From contig NZ_FUYY01000001.1 in assembly GCF_900168045.1 (NCBI RefSeq), forward strand, positions 248,001 to 312,000: DNA of 64,000 nt. Direction: 5' to 3'. The stretch comes from Salegentibacter holothuriorum (GTDB lineage: Bacteria > Bacteroidota > Bacteroidia > Flavobacteriales > Flavobacteriaceae). Positions within the stretch are counted from its first letter, which is position 1. Each line of letters opens with the position of its first letter. The translations under genes were made by a program, and so were the position numbers. This document shows positions 16,749-26,266 of this stretch, piece after piece. The notes under the pieces were generated by a model. It was not told the DNA's origin. It did not search any database and saw only the letters and a list, made by a program, of their open reading frames with translations.

Positions 16749-19478
16749 TTGCAAACAAACATACCCAACATACTTTTTTGCTGTATATTTATACTGCTTC
16801 CTTTCGTTTATATAAACGCTCAGGAAATAGGAAACAATACCGAAATAAATTTAGATGCCAAAGAAAGAGATTCCATCGTTACTGTTGGTGACTCCTTGCC
16901 TCTTGCCCAAACCATAAAAGCAACAGATAGTATTTTGGGTGACTCTTTACAGGTTGCACAAAAAGGAAATCAGCTTATTACCGATGCGGTTAAATATGAA
17001 GCTAAAGATTATATGCGTATTAGCCAAAAAGAAAATAGAATGTTTCTCTATAATGAGGCACAGATTATTTATGGAGATATGCAAATTAATGCAGGCCTTA
17101 TTATTATAGACAATGATAAAAATGAAGTTTATGCTTATGGAATCCCTGATTCTACCGGCTCCTATTCTCAAAAACCCGTTTTTGTACAGGGAAATCAAAC
17201 TGTAGAACCAGATTCTATTCGCTTTAATTTTGATACTGAAAGAGCTCTGGTGTACAACTCCAGAACACAACAGGCTAATTTTAATGTTAAAGGCGAAGTC
17301 ACTAAACGTGAAAACGACTCGGTATATTTTATGGAAAATGTACGTTTTACTACTGATGAAGATTTAGAAAATCCAGATTATTTTTTCTATGCCAGACGTA
17401 TAAAGTTTGTACCAGACAAGAAAATTGTAGCCGGACTTGTTAATATGTATATAGCTGATGTTCCCACCCCACTTGGTCTGCCCTTTGGTTATTTTCCATT
17501 AACGGAAGAAGAAACATCTGGTTTTGTTATACCCAGTTTTGGGGACAGTCAACGTGGATATTTTCTGCAAAATGGCGGATATTATTTTGCCATTAGCGAT
17601 TATATAGACTTACTTACCCTGGGAGATTATTATACCAATGGAAGTTATGCGGTAAGATTAGAAAGCAATTATTCAAAGCGTTATCGCTACCGCGGAAACG
17701 TTAGAATACGTTACGAAAACCAATATCAAAGTGAACGTGGTTTTCCAGACTATTCAGAAAGAACAGAGTATAATATTCAATGGTCACACAATCAAGATGC
17801 TAAAGCAAACCCAAATTCCAGGTTTAATGCATCTGTAAACTTAGGAAGTAGCACTTATTACCAAAACTCTGTAAATCAAATGAATACAGGTAATTTCCTA
17901 ACCAATTCTTTAAGCTCGTCAGTATCCTATAGTAAGACCTTTCCGGGCGAGCCTCAGGTTAATTTGAGTATTGCCGCCAGACATAGTCAAAATACGAGAA
18001 CACAAACTATAAATATGAGTTTACCCACCTTGCAGGCAAGTATGACTCGTATCTATCCTTTTGCTCCAAAAACCGGTTCTAAGAAAGGAATAATAGAAAA
18101 CATAAATTTTCAATATAATATAAGGGGAGAAAACCAAATTAGAACTACAGATTCCTTGTTTTTCAAACCTGAAATGTTTCAGGATGCCAATTATGGCGCC
18201 CAGCACTCTATTCCCGTTTCTACCAATTTTAAGTTATTTAATTATTTGAGTGTTAGTGCAAATGCTAATTATGAAGAGAATTGGGTTTTTAGAACTTTTG
18301 AGCAGTCTTACGATGAATTTAATAATGAAGTTGTTATAGACACTATTAACGGATTTGATTCTTACCGAACTTATAATTTTGGAGCCAGCATAGGTACCAC
18401 ATTATATGGTTTAAAAAACTTTGGAAAAGATAAAAAAATACAGGCCATTAGGCACGTAATGCGTCCTTCAATAAGTTATAATGTAAACCCTGCGTTTGAT
18501 CAATATTATGACACTTACGAGAGAATAAACCCGGCAAATCCTCTGGAAACCAATATGGTAGATTATTCCAGATTTAATGGTACATTATATGGCGCACCGG
18601 GAAACAGGTTTTCCAGTTCGCTAGGGCTAAGCATTAGTAATACTCTGGAAGCTAAGGTTCGATCTAAAGACAGTACCGCCACAGAACCAGAAAAGATTAG
18701 CTTGCTAAATAACTTTAGTATGAGTACTGCCTATAACCTCGCTGCCGAAGAAGGCCAGCCTAGGCTATCCCCTATAGCTTTAAGAGGAAGTATACCAATT
18801 ATACGAGATAAGGTAGATATTAATGTTGCTGGTAATATGGATATTTATGCCCTGGACAACAATAATCGAAGAACAAACGAACTTAATATTAATAACGGCG
18901 GGAGTTTGTTTAGGTTCACCAACGCAAATGTTAGTTTTGGCTATTCTTTTTCCAGTAAAGATTTTGAAGATGAAGGCGAAGATGAAAATGAAGATGATAT
19001 AGATAATGACACCTACAGAGGTGGTGGAAGGCGTGATGATCTTTTTGGAAAAGGATCTGACCTGGAAGGAAAGTTTTATGATGAAGAGGAAGATCCGTTT
19101 GCCGATGAAGACCGCCCCGATAGAAACGATAACTGGTATAATTATAAGATTCCGTGGGATTTAAGAATGTCTTACACGATGACCTATAATAATTCAGCTC
19201 GCCAAAATGAGATCACTTCGCATTCCATTATGTTTTCGGGAGATGTAGAACTATCCCCAAAATGGATGGTGGGGGCTTCATCTGGTTATGACCTAAAAGA
19301 TTTAGGTTTCACTTATACGCAATTAAGATTTCAACGAGATTTAAATACCTGGAGATTAAGTTTTAACTGGGTTCCTTTTAGTGAGCGTAGATCCTGGTAC
19401 TTCTTTATTGGAATCAAATCGTCTATTCTAAGTGATATCAAATATGATAAGCGTAATGAACCAGACCGAAGATTATAA
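16749..19478 (+). CDS. lptD: LptD/OstA-like LPS-assembly outer-membrane protein
   Basis: The 909-residue protein has a signal peptide (PNILFCCIFILLPFVYINAQE), an OstA-like N-terminal domain (about residues 75-215: YEAKDYMRISQKENRMFLYN, GDMQINAGLIIIDNDKNEVYAYG) and a long C-terminal barrel with repeated aromatic strands. VADVPTPLGLPFGYFP-like text at about 240-255 (YIADVPTPLGLPFGYFPLT) is a hallmark of LptD. It puts LPS or lipooligosaccharide into the outer leaflet. The acidic insertion DEGEDENEDDIDNDT near residue 740 is odd but such loops vary. The start is TTG at 16749, as no ATG precedes the signal peptide. A TAATTTTG box at 16694-16701 could be the -7 element, though no good upstream box is seen. 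It faces the amidase gene. Confidence 0.88.
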   Translation: MQTNIPNILFCCIFILLPFVYINAQEIGNNTEINLDAKERDSIVTVGDSLPLAQTIKATDSILGDSLQVAQKGNQLITDAVKYEAKDYMRISQKENRMFLYNEAQIIYGDMQINAGLIIIDNDKNEVYAYGIPDSTGSYSQKPVFVQGNQTVEPDSIRFNFDTERALVYNSRTQQANFNVKGEVTKRENDSVYFMENVRFTTDEDLENPDYFFYARRIKFVPDKKIVAGLVNMYIADVPTPLGLPFGYFPLTEEETSGFVIPSFGDSQRGYFLQNGGYYFAISDYIDLLTLGDYYTNGSYAVRLESNYSKRYRYRGNVRIRYENQYQSERGFPDYSERTEYNIQWSHNQDAKANPNSRFNASVNLGSSTYYQNSVNQMNTGNFLTNSLSSSVSYSKTFPGEPQVNLSIAARHSQNTRTQTINMSLPTLQASMTRIYPFAPKTGSKKGIIENINFQYNIRGENQIRTTDSLFFKPEMFQDANYGAQHSIPVSTNFKLFNYLSVSANANYEENWVFRTFEQSYDEFNNEVVIDTINGFDSYRTYNFGASIGTTLYGLKNFGKDKKIQAIRHVMRPSISYNVNPAFDQYYDTYERINPANPLETNMVDYSRFNGTLYGAPGNRFSSSLGLSISNTLEAKVRSKDSTATEPEKISLLNNFSMSTAYNLAAEEGQPRLSPIALRGSIPIIRDKVDINVAGNMDIYALDNNNRRTNELNINNGGSLFRFTNANVSFGYSFSSKDFEDEGEDENEDDIDNDTYRGGGRRDDLFGKGSDLEGKFYDEEEDPFADEDRPDRNDNWYNYKIPWDLRMSYTMTYNNSARQNEITSHSIMFSGDVELSPKWMVGASSGYDLKDLGFTYTQLRFQRDLNTWRLSFNWVPFSERRSWYFFIGIKSSILSDIKYDKRNEPDRRL

Positions 19479-19493
19479 ATTTTAAAAATTAAT

Positions 19494-19883
19494 ATGATGA
19501 AAAAAATAATTAAAACCGATAAAGCTCCGGCTCCCATTGGACCTTACAATCAAGCTGTTTTAACGGGAAATATGCTTTATGTCTCAGGGCAAATAGCACT
19601 TAACCCTGAAACCAACGAGTTGGAAACAGAAGAACTTCAGAAGGAAACTACCAGGGTAATGGAAAACCTTCAGGCTATTCTGGCTGAAGCTGGAATGGAT
19701 TTTGAAAATGTAATTAAAACTTCCATTTTTATTAGTGATATGAATAATTTCGCTAAAATAAATGAAGTATATGCCTCTTATTTTAACGCTGAAACCGCAC
19801 CTGCCAGGGAAACTGTAGAAGTGGCTAATTTGCCCAAGTTTGTAAATGTAGAAATTAGTGCTATTGCGGTAAAAGGTGAATAA
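19494..19883 (+). CDS. ridA: RidA-family reactive enamine/imine deaminase
   Basis: RidA hydrolyses reactive 2-aminoacrylate-type enamines and imines formed by PLP enzymes, protecting cellular enzymes. The 129-residue protein has the family marks KAPAPIGPYNQAV near the start (with the Tyr of the active cleft), MLYVSGQIALNPETN, and the C-terminal APARETVEVANLPKFVNVEISAIA with the conserved substrate Arg and Glu. The length is exactly typical. ATG 19494 and ATG 19497 are both possible. It follows lptD by 15 bases on the same strand and is probably co-transcribed; the functional link is not obvious. Confidence 0.93.
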   Translation: MMKKIIKTDKAPAPIGPYNQAVLTGNMLYVSGQIALNPETNELETEELQKETTRVMENLQAILAEAGMDFENVIKTSIFISDMNNFAKINEVYASYFNAETAPARETVEVANLPKFVNVEISAIAVKGE

Positions 19884-20238
19884 TAACCAAATACACCATC
19901 TACTCTTTCATAGAAAAGTGAATTAATAAGCTTTAAAAAAGATTGCTGGTTTTTTCTCAAAACTCTACATTCTATATAATCCGGATAAAGTAAACTACCT
20001 CGGGGCAAGCCCACGAGGCATTCGTTGAAAACAAATTTTTAATTTCGAAGCAAGCGTCGGGGTATTACAACCTTTGGCGGTGCCAATAAATGCATTAAAT
20101 CCAGATTATAATTTATTCAGTTTATGGAAAAAACCAGCAACAACTTCAAGCCGCTTTTATGATTTTTAAATTTATTTTAAAATCCTTCCAACAATCAATT
20201 TGCTTTCAGAATCTAAATAACTTTCAAAATTCTAAAAA
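19884..20238. other. Intergenic region with repeat, no gene seen
   Basis: This 355-base gap lies between the ends of two convergent transcripts (ridA and mgsA). No open frame with coding character is seen. Its centre (about 19995-20070) holds a copy of the GCTTGC/GCAAGC hairpin family, described separately. The rest is AT-rich with runs such as TTTTTAAATTTATTTT. No clear T-tailed terminator was found for either gene. Confidence 0.6.
19993..20062. repeat. Intergenic hairpin repeat, copy F (reverse orientation)
   Basis: CCTCGGGGCAAGCCCACGAGG forms a hairpin around GCAAGC (20005-20010), and TTTCGAAGCAAGCGTCGGGG a second around GCAAGC at 20050-20055. Read on the minus strand the first gives AATGCCTCGTGGGCTTGCCC, which aligns with AATGCTCCGAGGCTTGCCTC of copy C. 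It lacks the CTCGATAATCGAG head. Confidence 0.65.
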
Positions 20239-20604
20239 TTAGAAAGCCTGCATCAATAACCGGGCACTGGCCGGGTTTGTAGCAAGTGGAATATCGTGTA
20301 CATCACATAAGCGCATTAGCATAAAAATATCGGGCTCGTGTGGATGTTTATCTAGTGGGTCTCTAAAGAAAATTACCATATCTACCTTTCCTTCTGCAAT
20401 TCGCGATGCTATTTGTGCATCACCGCCCAGTGGACCAGAAAGTAATTTTTCTACTTGAAAGCCTGCGGTTTCGGTTTTAGCACCGGTAGTACCTGTGGCA
20501 ATTAGTTTAATATTTTTAGCTTGAAGCGACTCTCTATGGTTATTTAAAAATTGAACCATTTCTGCCTTTTTACCATTATGGGCAATAATTGCTACTGTTT
20601 TCAT
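20239..20604 (-). CDS. mgsA: Methylglyoxal synthase
   Basis: MgsA converts dihydroxyacetone phosphate to methylglyoxal and phosphate, a bypass used when phosphorylated sugars build up. The 121-residue protein has the normal length and the motifs IAHNGKKAEM, LIATGTTG (phosphate site), GPLGGDAQI with the catalytic Asp, and HPHEPDI with the catalytic His/Asp pair. It begins 3 bases after the stop of pfkA on the same strand, so both come from one transcript and are probably translationally coupled. That places the enzyme that pulls triose phosphate out of glycolysis directly behind the committed glycolytic kinase. Confidence 0.94.
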   Translation of the reverse strand: MKTVAIIAHNGKKAEMVQFLNNHRESLQAKNIKLIATGTTGAKTETAGFQVEKLLSGPLGGDAQIASRIAEGKVDMVIFFRDPLDKHPHEPDIFMLMRLCDVHDIPLATNPASARLLMQAF

Positions 20605-20607
20605 TAT

Positions 20608-21594
20608 TTATACAGATAATATATCAGATATGCGAAGCAGATCTTTATTAATAGTTGGTTTAGATTGTAAAGCTTTTTCCAGTTCTATAGACTGTACTTC
20701 GTTATTAAGCATTCCTACCATAATATCGTGTTGGCCGTCTAAAGCAAGTTCTACAGCTTTTACGCATAACCTGCTGGCCAAAACCCGATCAAAACAAGTG
20801 GGACTTCCTCCCCGCTGAATATGGCCTAATACGGTTACTTTAGCATCATAGTAGGGTAAATTTTCTTTTACATAGGCAGCAAGTTCAAAAACGTTTTTAC
20901 CAATTTTATCACCTTCAGAAACAATAACGATACTGGATGTTTTTCCAGATCGCCGACTGCGCTCCAGAGAGTTCAGTAAACGATCTAAACCAAGGTTTTC
21001 TTCAGGAATTAAAATTTCTTCGGCTCCGGCGCCAATTCCGCTATTTAAAGCAATAAAACCGGCATCACGCCCCATAACTTCAACAAAAAATAACCTGTTA
21101 TGTGAGCTTGCGGTATCTCTAATTTTATCTACAGCATCAATTACTGTATTTAAAGCAGTATCATAGCCTATAGTGTAATGTGTTCCAAAAATATCGTTAT
21201 CTATTGTTCCGGGAACGCCAATAACGGGAATGTTGTGTTCTGCACTAAATATTTGTCCGCCTCTAAACGTACCATCACCCCCAATTAGGATCATGGCATC
21301 AATATTGGCTTCGTGCATATTTGCAGCAGCTTTTTCCCGACCTTCTTTAGTAAGAAATTCTTTAGACCTGGCCGATTTTAGAAAAGTTCCTCCTAAATTA
21401 ATGATGTTGCGTACACTACGGGCATTAAGTTCAATATAATCACCATCTATCATTCCCTGGAAGCCCATCATAAAACCGACACATTCTACGCGATAATAGG
21501 CGCAGGCCCTAACTACTGCTCTAATTGCAGCATTCATTCCGGGAGCATCTCCCCCAGAAGTCATAACTCCAATTCGTTTTATTCTTTTTGTCAT
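20608..21594 (-). CDS. pfkA: ATP-dependent 6-phosphofructokinase
   Basis: PfkA phosphorylates fructose-6-phosphate to fructose-1,6-bisphosphate. The sequence shows IGVMTSGGDAPGMNAAIRA (ATP loop), LIGGDGTFRG (Mg-ATP), GTIDNDIFGTHYTIGYDTA with the catalytic TIDND, MGRDAGFIAL, and ILIPEENL. The GGDG form (Gly after GGD) marks it as the ATP-dependent type. I chose ATG 21594 (328 residues, MTKRIKRIGV), the usual flavobacterial length; a TTG three codons upstream is also in frame. It is the first gene of the pfkA-mgsA pair. Upstream lies a 169-base gap with a degenerate repeat copy. Confidence 0.95.
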   Translation of the reverse strand: MTKRIKRIGVMTSGGDAPGMNAAIRAVVRACAYYRVECVGFMMGFQGMIDGDYIELNARSVRNIINLGGTFLKSARSKEFLTKEGREKAAANMHEANIDAMILIGGDGTFRGGQIFSAEHNIPVIGVPGTIDNDIFGTHYTIGYDTALNTVIDAVDKIRDTASSHNRLFFVEVMGRDAGFIALNSGIGAGAEEILIPEENLGLDRLLNSLERSRRSGKTSSIVIVSEGDKIGKNVFELAAYVKENLPYYDAKVTVLGHIQRGGSPTCFDRVLASRLCVKAVELALDGQHDIMVGMLNNEVQSIELEKALQSKPTINKDLLRISDILSV

Positions 21595-21663
21595 ATTTTT
21601 CAATTTCTTATTTAAAATTACAAACTCAGGTGATACCCTAAAAGAAAAAAAGAAGTTTTAAGG

Positions 21664-21713
21664 GTTTTACTCGATAATTTAGATTTAAATCCTCAGAGGC
21701 TTGCCTCAAAATC
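21664..21713. repeat. Intergenic hairpin repeat, copy D (degenerate)
   Basis: TTTTACTCGATAATTTAGAT keeps the head sequence but has lost the palindrome's right arm. It is followed by AATCCTCAGAGGCTTGCCTC, where GAGGC TT GCCTC is an intact hairpin around GCTTGC (21699-21704). It lies between tamB and pfkA. Confidence 0.7.
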
Positions 21714-21763
21714 CAAAAATCCTACCATTTTATGCCTTGTAGACTTAGCGCGATGTAATTAAA

Positions 21764-24700
21764 TTAATTAGAATTTTCGTCGGGAAATCTTATATAATTT
21801 GGTGCTACTGGACGAGTCTCTGTTTGCGGTTTAGTTTCTTCGCTTAAAGCCTTAATTTCAGTACTGGCAATCTTCCTGATCAATTCCTTAAATGTATCAA
21901 AATCTACCGAATAAGATAATCCAATACCTTGTGTAAAACCTATCTCTTCTCCTATAAACTGAATATTGTTTTCTCTGTTAAAAACCTTAGCCCTTAAGGT
22001 TCCGTCTTCATTCAGAAGAAAATCGATTTCCAGATCTCCAACAATAATAGATTCGGTTACACCGCCAATAGGAACCCCAACCTGGCCATTAATAATAACT
22101 CTATCACTAATTTGCGTGGAAAGGGTTAAACCAAAGCGGTCTACCGTTTGCTGATCTGGTGTGCGATCTCCCTGCACATAATTTACCCCCACCTGGAATT
22201 TACCATCATCTCCGGCAAAAATATCGTTAACAATACTGGAAGCCCTTTCGGCCAGCGTTCCGGTAATAGCGTTTTGCCTTAATCCAAATTCGCTGTAAAA
22301 TGCACCCTGAGTAACCAGGAATAAAGCCTGGAGTTCTTTACTGGCACGGTCATCCATTCTATACTCTAATTCTGAACGCACTACAGAGCTTGCATTGGGA
22401 AAAGCAATATCAAAAGTAATATCTGGTTGGATTATCTCACCTTGAAGGTTGATTATTACTTCTACAGGAATCTTTCTATTAATAGAAGGGTTTTCCAATA
22501 ATACTGCTGGATTTGCATTAAGGGCATAAATTGCGCTAACATCTAATTGCGCATCAGTAGGATCACCATTCCAGTTTATGCTTCCGCCAGATTCTACATT
22601 AAAAACTTTTTGAACAAGTCCTGCATATTTGAAGTTATATACCCCTTCATAAACTACAAAGTCGCCCCACATATTAAATTTTCCATTGGTATTAATTTCC
22701 AACAATAAATTTCCAGAGCCACGTCCTTTTAAAGTGCTTCCACTAGTTTGGTCTACTACTACTTCCACTTCAGCATTATTAGTAATATCCAGGTCAAAAA
22801 TTAATTCAAGGCCTGTTACTTCAGGTAATTCTATTGTTTGCCCGGCTTCCCTGGCAGCTTTTTCCTCAGGACTTAAGAAATGAATATATGAGTTATCCCC
22901 AACAGATTCTGTATCGCTCAAAGGAATTTTAAAAACCGTACCGCGCTCTGTCGTGGCAGTAACATCTATTACCAATTGATCTGTAGGGCCGGCAATACTG
23001 GCATCACCACTTATAAAAGCAGTGCCATAATAAAGCGCATCTTCTTCATCTTCAGTATCTAAAACTAGAAGTCTGTTTGTATCTATATTAAGATCCAGGT
23101 TCCATTCTTTAAAATTTTTATGGCCTATACTACCGTTAAGTGTTCCTGTTGTTTGGTATTTGGTATCTACAATTTCTACATCATCAAAAATAAACTGCTG
23201 TTGGTTTAAATTCACTACAGCAGCATCATCATTAAACGCAAGATCTACATTAAGATAAGGAATTCGTAAACCTGCATTCTTTAAACTAATATTCCCTGAA
23301 AAATCTGGGTTTTTATAATTTCCGGCAACTTTTGCATTTCCCGATGCCGCCCCTCTAATATTACTAATAACATCTCCTCCCAAAGGACTAAATGCGGCGA
23401 GATTTAAATCTTCCAGATCTACCCCCATATCTATTATGGGTTCACTTCCACTTACATCTATGTTTCCAATGGCATTTAAAGATTCGTGACCATTTTTTCT
23501 CAAATTAGCATTTATAGCATAATTAGTTAGCGTTTCATTTCCTTCCACATTTAGCACCAGGTTCCCCAACAAATTATCATTAATGTCTAATGAGTCTATT
23601 TTTAAATCTGTATTTGGATAATAAGCTCCATCTTCCTGAAGTAAATCAAACTTGCCATTTAAAGTTCCGGCAAGACGAAGACTATCTATGTGTGGTGTAA
23701 TTTTACCAATATCTACATTTTCAAATTCCATTTTGAAATCTTTATAGGTAGTATCACGTAATTCACCACTAAGCCTAATTTCTTCATTCTTATGGCTCAT
23801 TACAAGGGAATCTATGGTAATATCTTTGAAATCCAGGTCAAATACAATCTTATTATTTTTATTTCCATCTTCATTTAAATACCAGGTATTATTTTTAAAA
23901 GTAAGATCTGACCTTTGAATTCCTATAACCGATTTATTATCCTCGTTTATAGTATGAAAGAGGTTAACGTTAAAAAAATCTTCATTGTTTCTTCCTCCCT
24001 GAAATTCAGATCTTATAAAAAGTGTATCTCTTTGAGTTACATTAATAAAGCTGAATTCAGAAAAATTGTAAACATTTGTAGAAACACTATCGGCTTCAAA
24101 ATAAGTGTTATAAATAGGGTTGGTATTGTCTATATTTAAGTTTACCGTCTCCATCATATTCCCAAAGAGATCTATTTTTGGCGAACGGAAGTTTACTTTA
24201 AATTCTGACTCATCTGAAGCCAAATGCCCTCGAATAAATGTATTTGGTGCCAGGTTAATTTTTGGATAAAAAACCTCTACAATCTTGTTATAGATATCAA
24301 AATCAAATTCTAGGTGTTGATTTTTTGTTATGGTTCTAGGTTTATAATTTGTATAGATGCTACCTAAAGAATTTTCAATTAAAGGTCTTATTTCTGAAAG
24401 AATAAAATCTCCCTTAATTTCGCCACTAATCACATCCTGGGAATTTATGCTTAAAGTTCTTATAGGTCCTTCAAAACTTGAGGTAATGCTGAAATTATCA
24501 AAATAATAAAGGTCATTCTGGTTCTGGTAAGAAGTATTAAGCAGTAAAATTTCACCAAAAGCATCATCTATATCAGTGCCTTTCATATTCATTATAACGT
24601 CTCCCTTAAAAATAGAAAGGCTATCCCGGGTAACGAAATTAAGCGCATTTAGATCGGCGTATCCTACAGAGGCTTCAAAATCGTAGTTATTGATATCTTC

Positions 24701-26173
24701 AGAAAGATCTGCCAGGCCATTAAACTCCATTTTCAAATTAGGATCATTGGCCATTAGCAATCCATTAAAAACAGGATTTCTAAGGTTTCCTATCACCCTA
24801 ATCCCCTGATAGGTATAATCATTAAATTGCAATTTAGAAATTTGTCCTTTTAATTCTGCATCCAGGGTTTCAGCGTCAAAGCCGGTACCATCTATATCCA
24901 GGTTAAAACTTGTTTTTCCAAGGTTTTTATTATTGGCAAGTTTTCCAATATTAACATCTTGAAAAATCAGTTTTCCTGTATATGTCACGTTTTGAGAATT
25001 ATTAAATCCGCGTAAAATCACATCGGCTTCGGCAGATCCTAATTGCGTATTTATTATCACATCGGCATCCAGGTTAGATCCAGTAACAATTGCATCTCCC
25101 TGCATTCTCAAATTCCCGAATTCACGTAATGTTTCGGGAAGTTTCCCCCTAAGATCACCAGGTAATAAATTTACCAGGTCGTAATAATTAGTAGTAAATT
25201 CTGAAAAATCTCCTGTAAGCTCAAAGTCTTCGCCTCCCTGAGAAAAAGCACCTTTAATATTTACATCACCTTCCACCCTGCTGCGATCCATGCCGGTTAA
25301 TTGCAAATTAGGGAGATTAAAACTATTCAGTGTACCTTCAAAATCGGTATTTAATTGCATAATTTGATCGTCACCAAATTCAGTATAAAAAACCTGAAGA
25401 TCTGTACTGGAAACAATACTTTCAGTGAAAGTTCCTGTGATTTCTACTTTATTCACAAAATCGGAAAAATCTTCAATTTGGTAATTAAATTCAAGATTTG
25501 CATTTACTAAAGATTGGGGGGTTTGAAGTATAAGGTCTTCAAAGACCATTTGTTCTGGGGTATATGAGAAATTGGTACTTAAATTATCTATATTGAGTCC
25601 CCGTTTTTCTTTTCCTTTTAAACCTTCAATAAGCACATTTATTTCCGGTCCTTTTATTTTTAAATCCCTGGCATAGATATTAAGGCTATCAAGAAGAAGC
25701 AATTCTGGGTTTTCACTATCTTCATTTATAAAGCTATAATTCCCATTAGAAATTTGAACTCTATCTACCCACAATTCAAATTGGGTGGAATCTCCCGAAG
25801 GCTGTTTACTTAATTTCTGAATGAATTTCCCAAGATTATCTCTATCCTCTCCTTTATATCTTCGCATATTTAGTTCCAATCCATCTAAATAGGTGTTTCC
25901 TAAATGTGGATTATTACTAAGTAGATTAGAAATCCCAGGCAGGGATGTGCGTAATTCTTCAGAAAAAATTAAGGTATCTTTATGATGATCTTCAATATAA
26001 ATACCGTTAATTTTCACTTTGCCAAAATAAGTTAAGCTTACCCGGTCTATGGAAATATTTACGTTATTTTTTTCATTGATGGAATCGGTAAGACGTTTTG
26101 CCACTCCCGTTTGTACCGCAGGAATAGAGAAAATTATCAAAATAATGACAAAAAGCAAAAGCAGCGTAACCAC
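21764..26173 (-). CDS. tamB: TamB-like translocation/assembly module protein (DUF490)
   Basis: The very long protein (1469 residues from GTG 26173) begins with a hydrophobic anchor (TLLLLFVIILIIFSIPAVQTG) followed by AsmA-like text (NVSIDRVSLTYFGKVKINGI-type) and a long run of beta-strand repeats. The C-terminal 250 residues are the TamB domain (GRGSGNLLLEINTNGKFNMWGDF split over repeats, then RVIINGQVGVPIGGVTESI and VFNRENNIQF). TamB proteins bridge the periplasm and carry lipids or assist barrel assembly. No ATG exists at the start. The frame runs upstream of GTG 26173 for 13 codons (KRIKKFWKILTRT) before a stop, and that basic stretch looks like the natural cytoplasmic end of the anchor, so the true start may be a rare codon such as ATC at 26206. 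Confidence 0.88.
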   Translation of the reverse strand: MVTLLLLFVIILIIFSIPAVQTGVAKRLTDSINEKNNVNISIDRVSLTYFGKVKINGIYIEDHHKDTLIFSEELRTSLPGISNLLSNNPHLGNTYLDGLELNMRRYKGEDRDNLGKFIQKLSKQPSGDSTQFELWVDRVQISNGNYSFINEDSENPELLLLDSLNIYARDLKIKGPEINVLIEGLKGKEKRGLNIDNLSTNFSYTPEQMVFEDLILQTPQSLVNANLEFNYQIEDFSDFVNKVEITGTFTESIVSSTDLQVFYTEFGDDQIMQLNTDFEGTLNSFNLPNLQLTGMDRSRVEGDVNIKGAFSQGGEDFELTGDFSEFTTNYYDLVNLLPGDLRGKLPETLREFGNLRMQGDAIVTGSNLDADVIINTQLGSAEADVILRGFNNSQNVTYTGKLIFQDVNIGKLANNKNLGKTSFNLDIDGTGFDAETLDAELKGQISKLQFNDYTYQGIRVIGNLRNPVFNGLLMANDPNLKMEFNGLADLSEDINNYDFEASVGYADLNALNFVTRDSLSIFKGDVIMNMKGTDIDDAFGEILLLNTSYQNQNDLYYFDNFSITSSFEGPIRTLSINSQDVISGEIKGDFILSEIRPLIENSLGSIYTNYKPRTITKNQHLEFDFDIYNKIVEVFYPKINLAPNTFIRGHLASDESEFKVNFRSPKIDLFGNMMETVNLNIDNTNPIYNTYFEADSVSTNVYNFSEFSFINVTQRDTLFIRSEFQGGRNNEDFFNVNLFHTINEDNKSVIGIQRSDLTFKNNTWYLNEDGNKNNKIVFDLDFKDITIDSLVMSHKNEEIRLSGELRDTTYKDFKMEFENVDIGKITPHIDSLRLAGTLNGKFDLLQEDGAYYPNTDLKIDSLDINDNLLGNLVLNVEGNETLTNYAINANLRKNGHESLNAIGNIDVSGSEPIIDMGVDLEDLNLAAFSPLGGDVISNIRGAASGNAKVAGNYKNPDFSGNISLKNAGLRIPYLNVDLAFNDDAAVVNLNQQQFIFDDVEIVDTKYQTTGTLNGSIGHKNFKEWNLDLNIDTNRLLVLDTEDEEDALYYGTAFISGDASIAGPTDQLVIDVTATTERGTVFKIPLSDTESVGDNSYIHFLSPEEKAAREAGQTIELPEVTGLELIFDLDITNNAEVEVVVDQTSGSTLKGRGSGNLLLEINTNGKFNMWGDFVVYEGVYNFKYAGLVQKVFNVESGGSINWNGDPTDAQLDVSAIYALNANPAVLLENPSINRKIPVEVIINLQGEIIQPDITFDIAFPNASSVVRSELEYRMDDRASKELQALFLVTQGAFYSEFGLRQNAITGTLAERASSIVNDIFAGDDGKFQVGVNYVQGDRTPDQQTVDRFGLTLSTQISDRVIINGQVGVPIGGVTESIIVGDLEIDFLLNEDGTLRAKVFNRENNIQFIGEEIGFTQGIGLSYSVDFDTFKELIRKIASTEIKALSEETKPQTETRPVAPNYIRFPDENSN

Positions 26174-26200
26174 TGTTCTAGTTAATATTTTCCAGAATTT

Positions 26201-26228
26201 TTTGATACGCTTTTATATTTTAACTTTG
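26201..26228 (+). promoter_or_regulatory. Promoter of the tsaD gene group
   Basis: TTTG (26201-26204), 16 bases, then TAACTTTG (26221-26228) matches both boxes of the Bacteroidota consensus, with a slightly short spacer. The ATG of tsaD is 39 bases downstream of the -7 box. The site overlaps the probable translation start region of tamB on the other strand. Confidence 0.6.
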
Positions 26229-26266
26229 TACACAATATTAACAATTTCTATGCCCCTTATTTCTTA

